DNA of 64,000 nucleotides from Abditibacterium sp. (GCA_030448265.1 JAUJNG010000014.1:62001-126000); one strand, 5' to 3'; counted from the stretch's first letter, positions 50,473 through 59,246 are shown. Notes: a model not told the origin generated them from the letters alone. Numbers and translations are program-made.

Positions 50473-51110
50473 TGGAACTAAAAACCATGCTGCAAACTGA
50501 AGTCACCGATTGGGACGAGATTCTCGCGCAGCCGACACGCGCCTACGAGGAAGGCTTGCGTTTCTTTCGCGGGCAGGGGCTGATGAACCAAACGCTTCGA
50601 CAACTGGCTAAAGATTTGGCCGCGCGCCATTCCCTACAGCGTGATTGGTGCGGTCGCGCTTAACCAGCACGGCTACCGGCGCCTTACCGAAGGCATCGAC
50701 GTCTTGCTCAGCCGCGATGGGCTGGAGCGGTTTCGCACGGAGTTGGTGGGGCGAGGGTATCGTCCGGCGTTTGCGGGCGCGACGCGCAAATTTCGTTCGA
50801 CGGGCGAAAACGTGCCTATCAAAATCATTACGACGGACGAATTTGGGGCGACGGCAAGCCCAAAGCCGTAGTTTTCCCCGATCCGTCGGCTTTTTCGGTT
50901 GAAATTGATGGCGTGCAAACTTTGGCGCTGGACAAATTGGTCGAACTCAAACTTGCATCGGGACTGACCGGCAGAGGACGCCGCAAAGACCTCGCAGACG
51001 TGCAGGAACTGATTCGCATTTTAAATCTCGACGCCGATTTCGCTCTGCGCCTTGATGAGTCGGTGCAGGCCATTTACCTCGAACTGTGGGAAGAATTGCA
51101 AGCCGCTTAG
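50472..51110 (+). pseudogene. AbiEii-like nucleotidyltransferase, two compensating frameshifts
   Basis: Three pieces in two frames: 50472-50630 ([20 protein letters not shown] ... DLAAR), about 50625-50850 in the next frame (IPYSVIGAVALNQHGYRRLT, EGIDVLLSRDGLERF) and about 50845-51110 back in the first frame (VVFPDPSAFSVEIDGVQ ... LWEELQAA). Together they give a protein of about 210 residues of the AbiEii/MNT-like nucleotidyltransferase group: 'GAVALNQHGYRRLTEGIDVLL' holds the G-x-x-A and D-x-D-like block (here only E-G-I-D). A +1 shift near 50626 and a -1 shift near 50845 (around TTTGGGG) balance each other. Either a decayed gene or two sequencing errors. Confidence 0.75.
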
Positions 51111-51175
51111 AACCTATCCGGAGAGGCTCTTAATGGCCACTGCCGCGAGGCGCGCAATCGGGGAAAATAGAAACG

Positions 51176-52378
51176 ATGCTTTATCCACTCAAATTCAAGC
51201 CGTTTCTCAAGTTTTATCCCTACGGCGGGCGACGCTTCGCCGAAGTTTTGGAAATGGACGTGCCACGCGACCGCGACATCGCCGAATCGTGGGAAATCGC
51301 CGATCACGGGCCGGAACAATCGGTTGTGGTCAACGGCGCGCACGCCGGAAAAACCCTGCGCCAGTTGATGCAGGAATTTCAATCTGAACTCGTGGGCGAG
51401 GAAGTCTGGGCCAAATACGGCGATTATTTTCCGCTTCTGGTCAAATTTCTCGACTGCGACAAGCGTTTGCCCGCCCATATGCATCCCGACGACGAAACCG
51501 CGCGCCTTTTGGGTTTGAACGATACCGGCAAAAGCGAGGCGTGGTATATCGTGCGCGCCGATGCCGGTGCGGGCGCTTATTGCTCCGCGCTGTCGGGCCT
51601 GACAGCGCAGAAATTCGCCGACGCCATCGAAAACGGCGACACCTACGACGGTGTGATGAAATTGATTCCTACGCGCACCGGCGACACCTATTTCGTGCCG
51701 CCTGGCCGTCTGCACGCGCTCGATGGCGGCAATCTGGCGTTTGAAATTCAGCAAAACTCCGACGCTGGTTTCGGCTGGGACTGGGCAGGCTTTGTCGAAG
51801 CGGGCGTGATTCCCGCCGCCGACGCGCAAAAACATAAAATAATGGCCGTCGAATACGCGCTATATGAAGACGGGCCGCAGGAACAGACCAAAGAAGTCAC
51901 CCTTGATGATGGCGGCAACGAGCGCACCTTTTGCGCGGCGTGCCGCCATTTCGTCTTGGAACGGCTCACGATTCGCGCGCGGACGCAGTTCGCCGATCCA
52001 CAGCCGCGATTTAACACTTTCACGCTCATCAACGGCGCGGCAACCTTTGAAAGCGGCGGCGAAGTCGTTTTCGCCAAGCGCGGCGAAAGTTTGCTGCTTC
52101 CGGCGGGCGTCGAAACCCAAATCGTGCCCAATTCGCTCACCAACGCGGGGCAAGTTGAGATTTTGCGCTGTTATGTGCCCGACTTGGAGCGCGATGTGAT
52201 AAATTTTCTGCGCGCGAGCGGCATCGCCGACCGCGATATCGCTTGGCTTGGTTCTTACGGACGCGGCAACGATTTGCTGCCGCTTCTGGGATTGCCGCAG
52301 AATTTGTTCGAGGTCACGCCACAGGAGCGCCACGAAGCCGCGATTGAACACGGACATTCGCGCGATGAAACTTCGTAA
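51176..52378 (+). CDS. manA: Mannose-6-phosphate isomerase-like protein (ManA, class I)
   Basis: 400 residues. Isomerises mannose 6-phosphate and fructose 6-phosphate. The metal site is built from LLVKFLDCDKRLPAHMHPDD (Gln/His region), ESWEIADHGP and the late VPPGRLHALDGGNLAFEIQQ, with the downstream SDAGFGWDW where family members have 'SDxTYRxYDW'. No signal peptide. The C-terminal half is a second cupin-like beta sandwich (FESGGEVVFAKRGESLLLPA). It follows the broken nucleotidyltransferase and precedes a PfkB kinase, so it belongs to the sugar-phosphate block. Confidence 0.9.
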   Translation: MLYPLKFKPFLKFYPYGGRRFAEVLEMDVPRDRDIAESWEIADHGPEQSVVVNGAHAGKTLRQLMQEFQSELVGEEVWAKYGDYFPLLVKFLDCDKRLPAHMHPDDETARLLGLNDTGKSEAWYIVRADAGAGAYCSALSGLTAQKFADAIENGDTYDGVMKLIPTRTGDTYFVPPGRLHALDGGNLAFEIQQNSDAGFGWDWAGFVEAGVIPAADAQKHKIMAVEYALYEDGPQEQTKEVTLDDGGNERTFCAACRHFVLERLTIRARTQFADPQPRFNTFTLINGAATFESGGEVVFAKRGESLLLPAGVETQIVPNSLTNAGQVEILRCYVPDLERDVINFLRASGIADRDIAWLGSYGRGNDLLPLLGLPQNLFEVTPQERHEAAIEHGHSRDETS

Positions 52379-52441
52379 GGAGAGGCGAGTAACGAGAGGC
52401 GAGAAGAACAGCCCCAATGTCTCGCCTCTAAACTCTAAATC

Positions 52442-53347
52442 ATGAACGAACTTTTAATTGTCGGTTCAGTCGCGCTCGATTCCATCGAAACGCCCGCCGG
52501 TCGCGCCGAGGCGGTTTTGGGCGGCGCGGCGACTTACGGTGCGGTCGCCGCGTCGCTGTTTTGTCCGGTGCACCTTGTTGGTGTGGTCGGCGAAGATTTT
52601 CCCTCGCAGCATCTCGAATTTTTAAGAAGTCGTGGCATCGACCTCGCGGGCCTGCAAATCATCGAAGGCGGCGACACTTTTCGCTGGAAGGGCGATTACA
52701 ACGACGATCTCAATCAGGCCGTCACCCACGAAACCCATCTCGGCGTGTTCGAGCATTTCGACCCGCAGCTGCCGCCTCACTACCGCGAGGCCGATTTCGT
52801 ATTTCTGGCCAACATCAATCCCTCGCTGCAACTGGCGACGCTCGATCAGGTAAGTAACCCCAAACTCGTGGTGTGCGATACCATGAATTTGTGGATTAAC
52901 ATCGCGCGCGAAAAGGTTTTTGAAGTGTTTCAGCGCGTGGATATCGCGGTTCTCAATGACGGCGAGGCCAAAATGCTCACCGAATGCGACAGCACCATCA
53001 GCGCGGGCCACGAACTGCTCAAACTGGGGCCGCGCGCCGTCATCATCAAAAAAGGCGAACACGGCGCGCTCATGTTTTCAGAAGAGGGAATCTTCTCGGC
53101 GCCCAGCTATCCGCTTGAAGAAGTGGTTGACCCGACCGGCGCGGGCGATTCGTTCGCGGGCAGTTTCATCGGCTTTCTGGCGGCGACGGGCGACGTTTCC
53201 TACGCCAATTTAAAGCGCGCGGTGGTTTACGGCGGCTCGGTCGCGTCAGTGACGGTGCAGGATTTCTCGCTCGGCAGCTTGAAAACTTTGGAGAAAGGCG
53301 AAGTCGAACGGCGTTTTGGCGTGGTGCAGGAAATGGCGGCGTTTTAG
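52442..53347 (+). CDS. PfkB-family carbohydrate kinase
   Basis: 301 residues. The N-terminal NELLIVGSVALDSIETPAGR and GGAATYGAVAASL, and the C-terminal DPTGAGDSFAGSFIGFLA with the catalytic Asp, define a ribokinase/PfkB-type sugar kinase. The motif ANINPSLQLATLDQV in the middle is typical of the sub-group with unknown sugar. The short gap after manA contains a partial inverted repeat. It probably phosphorylates a sugar related to the block, perhaps for storage or wall precursors. Confidence 0.92.
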   Translation: MNELLIVGSVALDSIETPAGRAEAVLGGAATYGAVAASLFCPVHLVGVVGEDFPSQHLEFLRSRGIDLAGLQIIEGGDTFRWKGDYNDDLNQAVTHETHLGVFEHFDPQLPPHYREADFVFLANINPSLQLATLDQVSNPKLVVCDTMNLWINIAREKVFEVFQRVDIAVLNDGEAKMLTECDSTISAGHELLKLGPRAVIIKKGEHGALMFSEEGIFSAPSYPLEEVVDPTGAGDSFAGSFIGFLAATGDVSYANLKRAVVYGGSVASVTVQDFSLGSLKTLEKGEVERRFGVVQEMAAF

Positions 53348-53348
53348 A

Positions 53349-53500
53349 GTTCGCTCGACTAAAGTCGGCGTTGACCCAGAGGATGCCCCGCACCTTCGGT
53401 GCTAACTTCCCGCCTTCGCGGGAACCAAACTGCTTGGTTTCGGCGCAGGCCGAAAGTTAGCGGCAGAGCCGCTCATAGCGCCGACTTCAGTCGAGCGAAC
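53349..53500. repeat. Long palindromic element, copy 4, mosaic arms
   Basis: Left arm (...GTTGACCCAGAGGATGCCCCGCACC) and right arm (...GCTCATAGCGCCGACTTCAGTCG) pair at their ends but carry different inner segments, as if arms of two copies had been combined. The inner module is the same as in copy 1. Confidence 0.88.
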
Positions 53501-53541
53501 CTTTTTGAACCCGAACCCGTGACGTAGCGTCGCGCGGCGCC

Positions 53542-54048
53542 ATGAATCCCTCTTTCTGCCGATGCCTCGCCTTGATGCCGCTGCTGGCGCTCGCTGGTTG
53601 TGGCGGCGGCACTTCGCCCAATCCCGACACCTCCGAACCTGTGACGATTTCCAATGCCATCTCGAATGGAGACTTTCGCGATGACCGCAACAACCGCTAC
53701 TACGATATCTACGTTGTCGATCCGACCAGGAGCGCCGACGTGAGCGTCGAAATGCGCTCCGATGACATTGATTCGCTTTTGCTGCTTTATCGCAAAGATT
53801 CCGATGGCGAATTCGATTTGGTCGCGGAAGACGACGACAGTGGCGGCGAATTGGACGCGGCGCTCGATTTTCGGGTCGAGCGCGGCGAGTCGTATCGCAT
53901 CGTGGCAACGACGGCCCAGGCCGACGAGCGCGGCGAATATGAAGTGCGTTTTTCGCCCGAATTGGGGCGTCCCGCGCTGGTTTTGCCTAAAACCAACGCC
54001 CAGACGCAGGGGATGGATTTGCCGCCGGTGGCGCCCAAAAAGAAGTGA
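53542..54048 (+). CDS. Lipoprotein with a PPC-like (pre-peptidase C-terminal) domain
   Basis: 168 residues. A type II signal with lipobox LAGC (MNPSFCRCLALMPLLALAGC). From about residue 35 to 145 it has the PPC beta-sandwich: YYDIYVVDPTRSADVSVEM, DIDSLLLLYRKDSDGEFDLV, EDDDSGGELDAALDFRVERG and SYRIVATTAQADERGEYEV. These domains bind other exoproteins or cell-wall parts; here the lipoprotein itself is only this domain. Function unknown. Confidence 0.8.
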   Translation: MNPSFCRCLALMPLLALAGCGGGTSPNPDTSEPVTISNAISNGDFRDDRNNRYYDIYVVDPTRSADVSVEMRSDDIDSLLLLYRKDSDGEFDLVAEDDDSGGELDAALDFRVERGESYRIVATTAQADERGEYEVRFSPELGRPALVLPKTNAQTQGMDLPPVAPKKK

Positions 54049-54070
54049 AGGCTGAAATGGATAGAGTGGG

Positions 54071-54208
54071 CGCTCGACTGAAGTCGGCGCTGACCCAGAG
54101 GGTGCCCCGCGAACAAGTTCGCCAACTTTCGGCCTGCGCCGAAACCAAGCAATTTGGTTCCCGCGAAGGCGGGAAGTTAGCACCGAAGGTGCTCATAGCG
54201 CCGACTTT
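54071..54208. repeat. Long palindromic element, copy 5, core inverted, right end cut
   Basis: The outer left end CGCTCGACTGAAGTCGGCGC is as in copy 1, but the inner module is reversed: AACTTTCGGCCTGCGCCGAA comes first and TTCCCGCGAAGGCGGGAAGTT second. The right arm ends early and joins the next repeat at 54208. Confidence 0.9.
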
Positions 54209-54331
54209 TGATGTTTGAGAATCTAATCCGCAAGTTCGTAGTAGCGCCGCGAGATGCGTTTGGGCCAGAGTGACAACAAACGCGCCTCGCGGCGCTACTA
54301 CGAACTTGCGGATTAAATTCTCAAACATCAA
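54208..54331. repeat. Inverted repeat, GTAGTAGCGCCGCGAG family
   Basis: Arms of about 50 bp (TTGATGTTTGAGAATCTAAT... and its complement ending 54331) with few mismatches. The same inner arm is the innermost layer of the nested repeat at 23300-23376. The 54049-54401 gap holds only this, copy 5 and the terminator. Confidence 0.92.
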
Positions 54332-54370
54332 CAATGGCGGGAGGATCGATGCTCCAATGAGGCACGCAAT

Positions 54371-54403
54371 AAACCCCTGGCGCCACTTCGGCGCCAGGGG
54401 TTT
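54371..54403. terminator. Bidirectional terminator of the lipid kinase gene
   Basis: AAACCCCTGGCGCC (54371-54384) pairs with GGCGCCAGGGGTTT (54390-54403); T/A runs on both sides. Overlaps the stop codon of the minus-strand gene at 54402 and would also stop plus-strand reading. Confidence 0.75.
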
Positions 54404-55331
54404 ATTTTTCGCCCTCGTCCATTTCCTCGGCAGCTTTGCGCGCCATCCGCATCTTGAGGGCTTTGGGGCGCACCTGGATCGTGAGAGGCGGTTTGGTATC
54501 GACTTCCTCGCCGTCGATTTGCATATCGAGAGGCGGATCCGTCGTGATTTCGATTTTGGCGGCCTGAAAAAACGACACCGCGCGATCCTCGCTCATCTTT
54601 CCGGTCAGTCCGGCCAACATTAAACGCATGAGATCGCGGAAATAGAAGCGGTGCAAAACCACCAGATCGAGAACGCCGTCATCCATCTGGGCATCGGGCG
54701 CGAATTTGAGCGAACCGCCGATTTCGCCCGCGTTGGCCACCACAAGCGCCACGCCGACCGAAGCCTGTTCCTTTCCATCATCGAGTTTGAAGGTGAAACG
54801 GTGCGGTTTCTGGCCCATTTCGGCGAGCATCGCCTTGACGTAGGCCAGTCGTCCCAATTTTTCTTTTTCCTGCGCGCTGGTGCCCGAAACCAGCTTTTCC
54901 GTTAGTCCCAGGCCCAGTCCGAGCGCGAAAATATGTCCGCCGCACTCGCCCAGGTCGATGAGCCGGTCTTCGCCGCTGAGTGCGATTTCGATGGCTTTAT
55001 CGACATCGTGGGGAATGTCGAGCGCGGTGGCCAGCAGGTTCGCGGTGCCGCCAGGAATGATGGACAGCGTGGTTTCGGGCGATTTTTCGATTTTGCCCAG
55101 TCCGTTGACGGCGCTCATGATGGTGCCGTCGCCGCCGCAGGCCAGAATGTGCGTCGCGCCGCCTTCGACGGCCTTTTTCACGGCGGGAACGGCGCCCTCG
55201 TCGGGATCGGTTTCAAAAACTTCGAACTCGACGGCGCGCTCTTGTAGCGCCCTTTCGATGGAAGCGCGGAATTCCTCGCCCGATGAGCCGGATTTAGGAT
55301 TGAGAACGACGGAATAAATCGGATTTTCCAT
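54402..55331 (-). CDS. Diacylglycerol/sphingosine-kinase-like lipid kinase (YegS/DgkB type)
   Basis: 309 residues. The NAD-kinase-like catalytic core has VLNPKSGSSGEEFRASIERA and ACGGDGTIMSAVNGL (G-G-D-G-T nucleotide loop), then PGGTANLLATALDIP and AGEIGGSLKFAPDAQMDDG (the D-G-x-L-D region). It phosphorylates a membrane lipid. The gene starts 6 nt after the comF stop, without its own Shine-Dalgarno, so it is probably translated by coupling with comF. Confidence 0.88.
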   Translation of the reverse strand: MENPIYSVVLNPKSGSSGEEFRASIERALQERAVEFEVFETDPDEGAVPAVKKAVEGGATHILACGGDGTIMSAVNGLGKIEKSPETTLSIIPGGTANLLATALDIPHDVDKAIEIALSGEDRLIDLGECGGHIFALGLGLGLTEKLVSGTSAQEKEKLGRLAYVKAMLAEMGQKPHRFTFKLDDGKEQASVGVALVVANAGEIGGSLKFAPDAQMDDGVLDLVVLHRFYFRDLMRLMLAGLTGKMSEDRAVSFFQAAKIEITTDPPLDMQIDGEEVDTKPPLTIQVRPKALKMRMARKAAEEMDEGEK

Positions 55332-55336
55332 AATGA

Positions 55337-56074
55337 TTAGTTCAGGCGGGCGAGTGTCAACGCACAGATTTCGCCCGCTCCAGCAATTTTGAGGCTGCGC
55401 GCGCATTCGCGCAACGTGGCGCCGGTTGTAAAAACGTCGTCGATCAGCAGAATTCGCGCGCCGTTTTGCTCGAAACGGGCGGCGTCAAGGATGAAAGCGC
55501 CGCGCACATTTTCGGCTCGCTGTTTTCGGTTCAAACCAACCTGGGGCGGCGTATCGCGCGTGCGCTTGAGCAATTCTGCCACCGGAACGCCCAGAGAAGC
55601 GCCCAGTTCGCGCGCGAGCAGAAGGCTCTGGTTGAACCCGCGCTTTTTGTGGCGCGCGCGATGGAGCGGGACGGGAACCAACGCTTGAGGGCTGAAATCG
55701 CTCAAAATCGCGTCGCGCGCGATGGCCTGGGCCAGAAAAGGCGCGAGGCGCCCCGCGAGCGCGGTTTTTTCCTGGTATTTGAAGCGGTGAATAGCAACGC
55801 GCAACGGCCCTTCGAAGTGAAACGCGCTGCGCGCCGCCAGAAATGGCGGCGTCTTGTCACGGCATTCGGCGCAAATCGGGGCGGAGTAGGCGAGCGGGTC
55901 GAACGGCGCGCCGCACATCTCGCACTGCGGCGCGCCGATGGGACGCAACTCGGTTGTGCAGCGCGCGCAGAAGACGTCGCGGCTCCACTCGAAACAGCCC
56001 GCGCAGCGCGGCGGAAAAAGCGCGTCGAGAAAGACGTTCAACGCGGGATGGAGCGCGAAGGGGCGAGATTTCAT
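55337..56074 (-). CDS. comF: ComF-family phosphoribosyltransferase-like protein
   Basis: 245 residues. An N-terminal zinc-finger pair CAGC...CARC, then CEMCGAPF...CAEC (residues about 23-70), is followed by the PRTase fold with VPVPLHRARHKKRGFNQSLLLA and LLIDDVFTTGATLRECARSLK (the PRPP-loop DDVFTTGAT). Needed for DNA uptake in competent bacteria and also found more broadly. ATG at 56074 starts just before the zinc-finger segment; an upstream in-frame start at 56161 is less likely. The lipid kinase gene follows. Confidence 0.9.
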   Translation of the reverse strand: MKSRPFALHPALNVFLDALFPPRCAGCFEWSRDVFCARCTTELRPIGAPQCEMCGAPFDPLAYSAPICAECRDKTPPFLAARSAFHFEGPLRVAIHRFKYQEKTALAGRLAPFLAQAIARDAILSDFSPQALVPVPLHRARHKKRGFNQSLLLARELGASLGVPVAELLKRTRDTPPQVGLNRKQRAENVRGAFILDAARFEQNGARILLIDDVFTTGATLRECARSLKIAGAGEICALTLARLN

Positions 56075-56387
56075 GGGTGGATTCGCGCCTCGAAACGAGC
56101 GCTTCGGTTGACAAAATCGGCGGTTCGGGCAAAAATAGAGGCGTCGAGAGACAATCTTCAAGGCCGCCCCACGCCGCTAATATCAGTGACGTGAGCGGCT
56201 TTGTGCTTTTATGCTGGCTTTTTAACAAAATTGCCGGAAACGGAAAACCTTTCGCGTTTGAAATCAAATGGCGGGCGCGAAAATTTTTCCGTTGTCGTTT
56301 TCCTTCGCCGTCGCGCCTTTTGCGCCTTGCGCCGCGCGGCACCGAAAGACCGAACGACCCTAAACGAAAGAGGAGAATACCGCTTAT

Positions 56388-58418
56388 ATGACCTTTCTTC
56401 GCCCTGGGCACGACGGAACCTTCGCTTCCCCTTCCAAATCTTCCCGCAAAAAATCGCGCCGCGTCTGCGGACTTTTGACCCTGTTTTCGCTTTCCGCCGC
56501 GTCGCTCACGCCTGGAACGGCCAAACCCAAGCCCAAACCTTCGTCCCGCCCCTTCAAACCGGTGGGCGTCAGAGCCTGGACGAGCGGTTCGCAAACCTAC
56601 ATCCGTGCCCGTCCTGGCACCAATGTTCCCGTAGTCGCCAAAGTCGCCCGCCACATGCCGCTTTACGTGTGGGGCAAATACAATGGCTGGTATCGCGTCG
56701 AAACCCACGACCACATTTTCGGCTGGGTTTACAATCCCTATCTCAACGGGCCAGGCCTGGACAAAGTGCGCGAAATGCCGCGCTCCAAAGCGCGTTTGGC
56801 TTCGGATCGCACCGCGAACCAAATCATGTTCGGCACGCCCCAGGTGCTCAAAAAGCACGTGGCGGTGTATGGCGCGCCAGGCGCGGTCAAAGGCTTGAAA
56901 AAGCACGGCGTTTACGTCGCCGTCGCGCGAAAACCCAAACCGGTCGCCGTCGCCGCCAAGCCCAGAGCGAAAGCGAAAACCGCTCTCGCCGCAGTGCCCA
57001 CACCGGCGGTCAAATCGGTATCGAGCGTCCAAGTCGCGGCCCAGAAGCCGCGCCTGCGCCAGCGCACCGTGCGCGAACCGGTCGCGGTTGCTCCCATCGC
57101 GAAGCCAGTTGCGGCGACGCGACGGATCGCGGTTTCGCCGATTCCAGTTGTGGAAACGCCGGTTCGCGCCGTGCGCGCAACGCCCAGCATCGCGCCCAAA
57201 CCGATTGCGCCCGCGCAAAACCGCAAAACGCGCGTCGCTGCGGCGATTGTGAAAACCGCACCCAACGCGCCGCGCGCTGTGGAATCGCAGAAAATCGCCG
57301 GAGCCTCGCGCGCTTTGATGCCCTCGGCCCGCCAGTTCGCTCGCGCGGCGGAACTGGCGGCGCGACCGTCCCCGTCGAGAGCCATGCCCGCCCCGTCGAG
57401 CGCAGTAGTTCGCGTCGCGCCCCATCAACCCGTCGTTTCGACACCAGTCGCCGCCACGCCGCCCCGCGCCATCGCTGTGGCCAAACCTAAACCTAAAAAA
57501 GTCGCCAAAAAAGCGACGGCTAAAAAAGTCGCCGCCAAAAAAACCAAAAGGCGCGTGACTTCCTCGCGGGAGAAGCGCCGCCAGCAGCTTCGTGCCCGCA
57601 TGGGGCTTTCTCCGGCTTCGGTTCCCACCACGATGATCGCGCCGGTTTCGCCCGATGAGCTGCTGCGCGCGCGGGAAGAGCATTTGAACCGGCGCCGCCA
57701 GCGTCTCGAATCCGCGCCGCCCACCGCGTCGCCCGCGCCGCTTGCGCCCGTCACCGGCGTTGCGCCCCTGCCGCCGAGCAATCCGCCGCTCGGCGGGCCG
57801 CTCAGCCAGGACTCGCCACCCGCCGAAATCTCGCCCGCTTCGTTCGGAAATGACGCTGATAGGGCTGCGGCACCGTTCATCATCGACGGCGATACCCATC
57901 CGCTCCAGCCGCTTCTCGACCATCCCTACGTCGTGGCGCTGGCTCAACTCAAGCCCGCAGTCAAGGCCAAAACGCCGGTAGCAACGCGCGGCGGCTCGCC
58001 GCGCGACCGCGCGCCGCTCAATCGCTCTGGTTCGCCGCGCGACCGCATGGGAACCGGCATGGCCAGTCAGGCGCTGTCCTATCGCGGCATGCGCTACGTT
58101 CGCGGCTCTGCCTCGCCCAATCGCGGTTTCGACTGCTCCGGCTTGATTTATTATCTGCTGCGCCAGCGCGGTTACAACCCGCCGCGCATGGCGTCGGGCT
58201 ACCGCAACTGGGGCACGAGCGTGCCGCGCAACGCGCTGCAACCTGGCGATTTGCTGCTCTTCGCCAACACCTACAAGCGCGGCATTTCTCACATCGGCGT
58301 TTATTTGGGCGAAAACAAGTTCGTCCACGCTGCCACCTCGCGCACCGGCGTGCGGATTTCGTCATTGGGCGAAGCCTACTACGCGCGCAAGTATTACGGC
58401 GCGCGGCGGGCCAAGTAG
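56388..58418 (+). CDS. Cell-wall hydrolase: SH3-like domain, long linker, NlpC/P60 peptidase
   Basis: 676 residues. After a basic N-terminus and a signal-like segment (GLLTLFSLSAASLTPGTA), a bacterial SH3 domain covers about 60-125 (SQTYIRARPGTNVPVVAKV, WYRVETHDHIFGWVYNPYL). Residues 150-530 are a disordered Ala/Pro/Lys-rich linker with a histone-like Lys/Ala run (KKVAKKATAKKVAAKKTKRR). The NlpC/P60 domain at the end has the Cys in GFDCSGLIYYLL and the His in ISHIGVYLG. It cuts peptide stems in peptidoglycan. Plus-strand, alone, and followed by a repeat. Confidence 0.9.
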   Translation: MTFLRPGHDGTFASPSKSSRKKSRRVCGLLTLFSLSAASLTPGTAKPKPKPSSRPFKPVGVRAWTSGSQTYIRARPGTNVPVVAKVARHMPLYVWGKYNGWYRVETHDHIFGWVYNPYLNGPGLDKVREMPRSKARLASDRTANQIMFGTPQVLKKHVAVYGAPGAVKGLKKHGVYVAVARKPKPVAVAAKPRAKAKTALAAVPTPAVKSVSSVQVAAQKPRLRQRTVREPVAVAPIAKPVAATRRIAVSPIPVVETPVRAVRATPSIAPKPIAPAQNRKTRVAAAIVKTAPNAPRAVESQKIAGASRALMPSARQFARAAELAARPSPSRAMPAPSSAVVRVAPHQPVVSTPVAATPPRAIAVAKPKPKKVAKKATAKKVAAKKTKRRVTSSREKRRQQLRARMGLSPASVPTTMIAPVSPDELLRAREEHLNRRRQRLESAPPTASPAPLAPVTGVAPLPPSNPPLGGPLSQDSPPAEISPASFGNDADRAAAPFIIDGDTHPLQPLLDHPYVVALAQLKPAVKAKTPVATRGGSPRDRAPLNRSGSPRDRMGTGMASQALSYRGMRYVRGSASPNRGFDCSGLIYYLLRQRGYNPPRMASGYRNWGTSVPRNALQPGDLLLFANTYKRGISHIGVYLGENKFVHAATSRTGVRISSLGEAYYARKYYGARRAK

Positions 58419-58422
58419 CGGG

Positions 58423-58534
58423 GGAGCGGAGGAGCAGAGGAGCGGAGGAGAAAAAGGTTGTCGAAGCGAAAACGACGTAGTTTTCGCCCTAACTCCCTTT
58501 CTCCTCCTCTCCTCTGCTCCTCCGCTCCTCCGCT
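58423..58534. repeat. Inverted repeat, AGCGGAGGAGCAGAGG family, copy 2
   Basis: Purine arm from 58423 and pyrimidine arm ending 58534; the next gene's ATG is 7 nt after the arm, so the ribosome site would be inside or next to the hairpin. Confidence 0.9.
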
Positions 58535-58541
58535 CGCTGCT

Positions 58542-59246
58542 ATGAAACTGCGCGACTACTTCTGGTCGAAAGGCCAGCCCTGGCGCGGCATCCGTTCTTA
58601 CACGGTGCCGCGCCTTTTGCGCCTTTTGCACGCCGGATTGATGAGCACGATCCGGCTTTCCACTACCGGCGTGCATCACATGCGGCCTTTTTTCGAGAAA
58701 AGCGAAGGCCCTGGCGCGCTGTTCGTGTTGTGGCACGACCACACGCTGGTGCCGCTTCACCTTTTTCGCGGCAGGGGTATTTGCGTGATGATGTCCACCT
58801 CGCGCGCCGGACGGATGCAGGCGGCGTTCTGGAATTTGAACGGCTGGCGCATCGTGTGGGGTTCGAGCAAGAAAAAAGAGGGCATCACGGCGGTGCGCGA
58901 GGTGCTGCGCCTGGTGCGCGAGGGCGTCAACTGCGGCTTCACGCCCGACGGCCCCAAAGGGCCGCGCCACCAGGCGCACGGCGGCGTGGTTTATCTGGCT
59001 TCCAAAGCGCCCGCCGTAGTGTTGCCCATCGCGGTCGCGGCCTCGGATGAGTGGCGGCTTTCGACGTGGGATAAATATCTCATTCCCAAGCCATTTTCGC
59101 GCGTTCACGTCAACGTCGGCGAGCCGCTTCATGTGCCCGCCGAGTTATCGCGCGAGGAAAACGAAGTGTGGCGCGGGAAGATTGAGACCGCTTTAAACGC
59201 ATCATATGAACAAGCGCAAAGAGAAATAAAGAGGCGCAAGGAATAA
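58542..59246 (+). CDS. DUF374 lysophospholipid-acyltransferase-like protein
   Basis: 234 residues. The acyltransferase block FVLWHDHTLVPLH (with the H-x4-D motif), the region MSTSRAGRMQAAFWNLNGWR, FTPDGPKGPRHQAHGGVVYL and PVVLPI-type APAVVLPIAVAAS match DUF374, relatives of PlsC-type enzymes and lipid A acyltransferases. Substrate probably a lipid A or glycerophospholipid precursor. The ATG is 7 nt from the arm of a long hairpin; no Shine-Dalgarno other than the hairpin is present, which is unusual and may block or allow translation depending on folding. Confidence 0.88.
   Translation: MKLRDYFWSKGQPWRGIRSYTVPRLLRLLHAGLMSTIRLSTTGVHHMRPFFEKSEGPGALFVLWHDHTLVPLHLFRGRGICVMMSTSRAGRMQAAFWNLNGWRIVWGSSKKKEGITAVREVLRLVREGVNCGFTPDGPKGPRHQAHGGVVYLASKAPAVVLPIAVAASDEWRLSTWDKYLIPKPFSRVHVNVGEPLHVPAELSREENEVWRGKIETALNASYEQAQREIKRRKE

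Noticed and set aside
51111..51175. Truncated copy of the CTATCCGAATAGGC-flanked repeat
   Set aside because: Only about 20 bp (CCTATCCGGAGAGGCTCTTAA) resemble sequence at 8650-8750, without a second arm; not enough to list as a repeat.
21476..54331. CRISPR array
   Set aside because: The repeated sequences are dispersed, palindromic and unequal in length, not regular repeats with spacers, and no cas gene is present.
55857..58328. Long minus-strand open frame of 823 codons opposite the NlpC/P60 gene
   Set aside because: Its Arg/Gly-rich translation is the usual shadow of a GC-rich, low-complexity plus-strand gene; no domain is visible.
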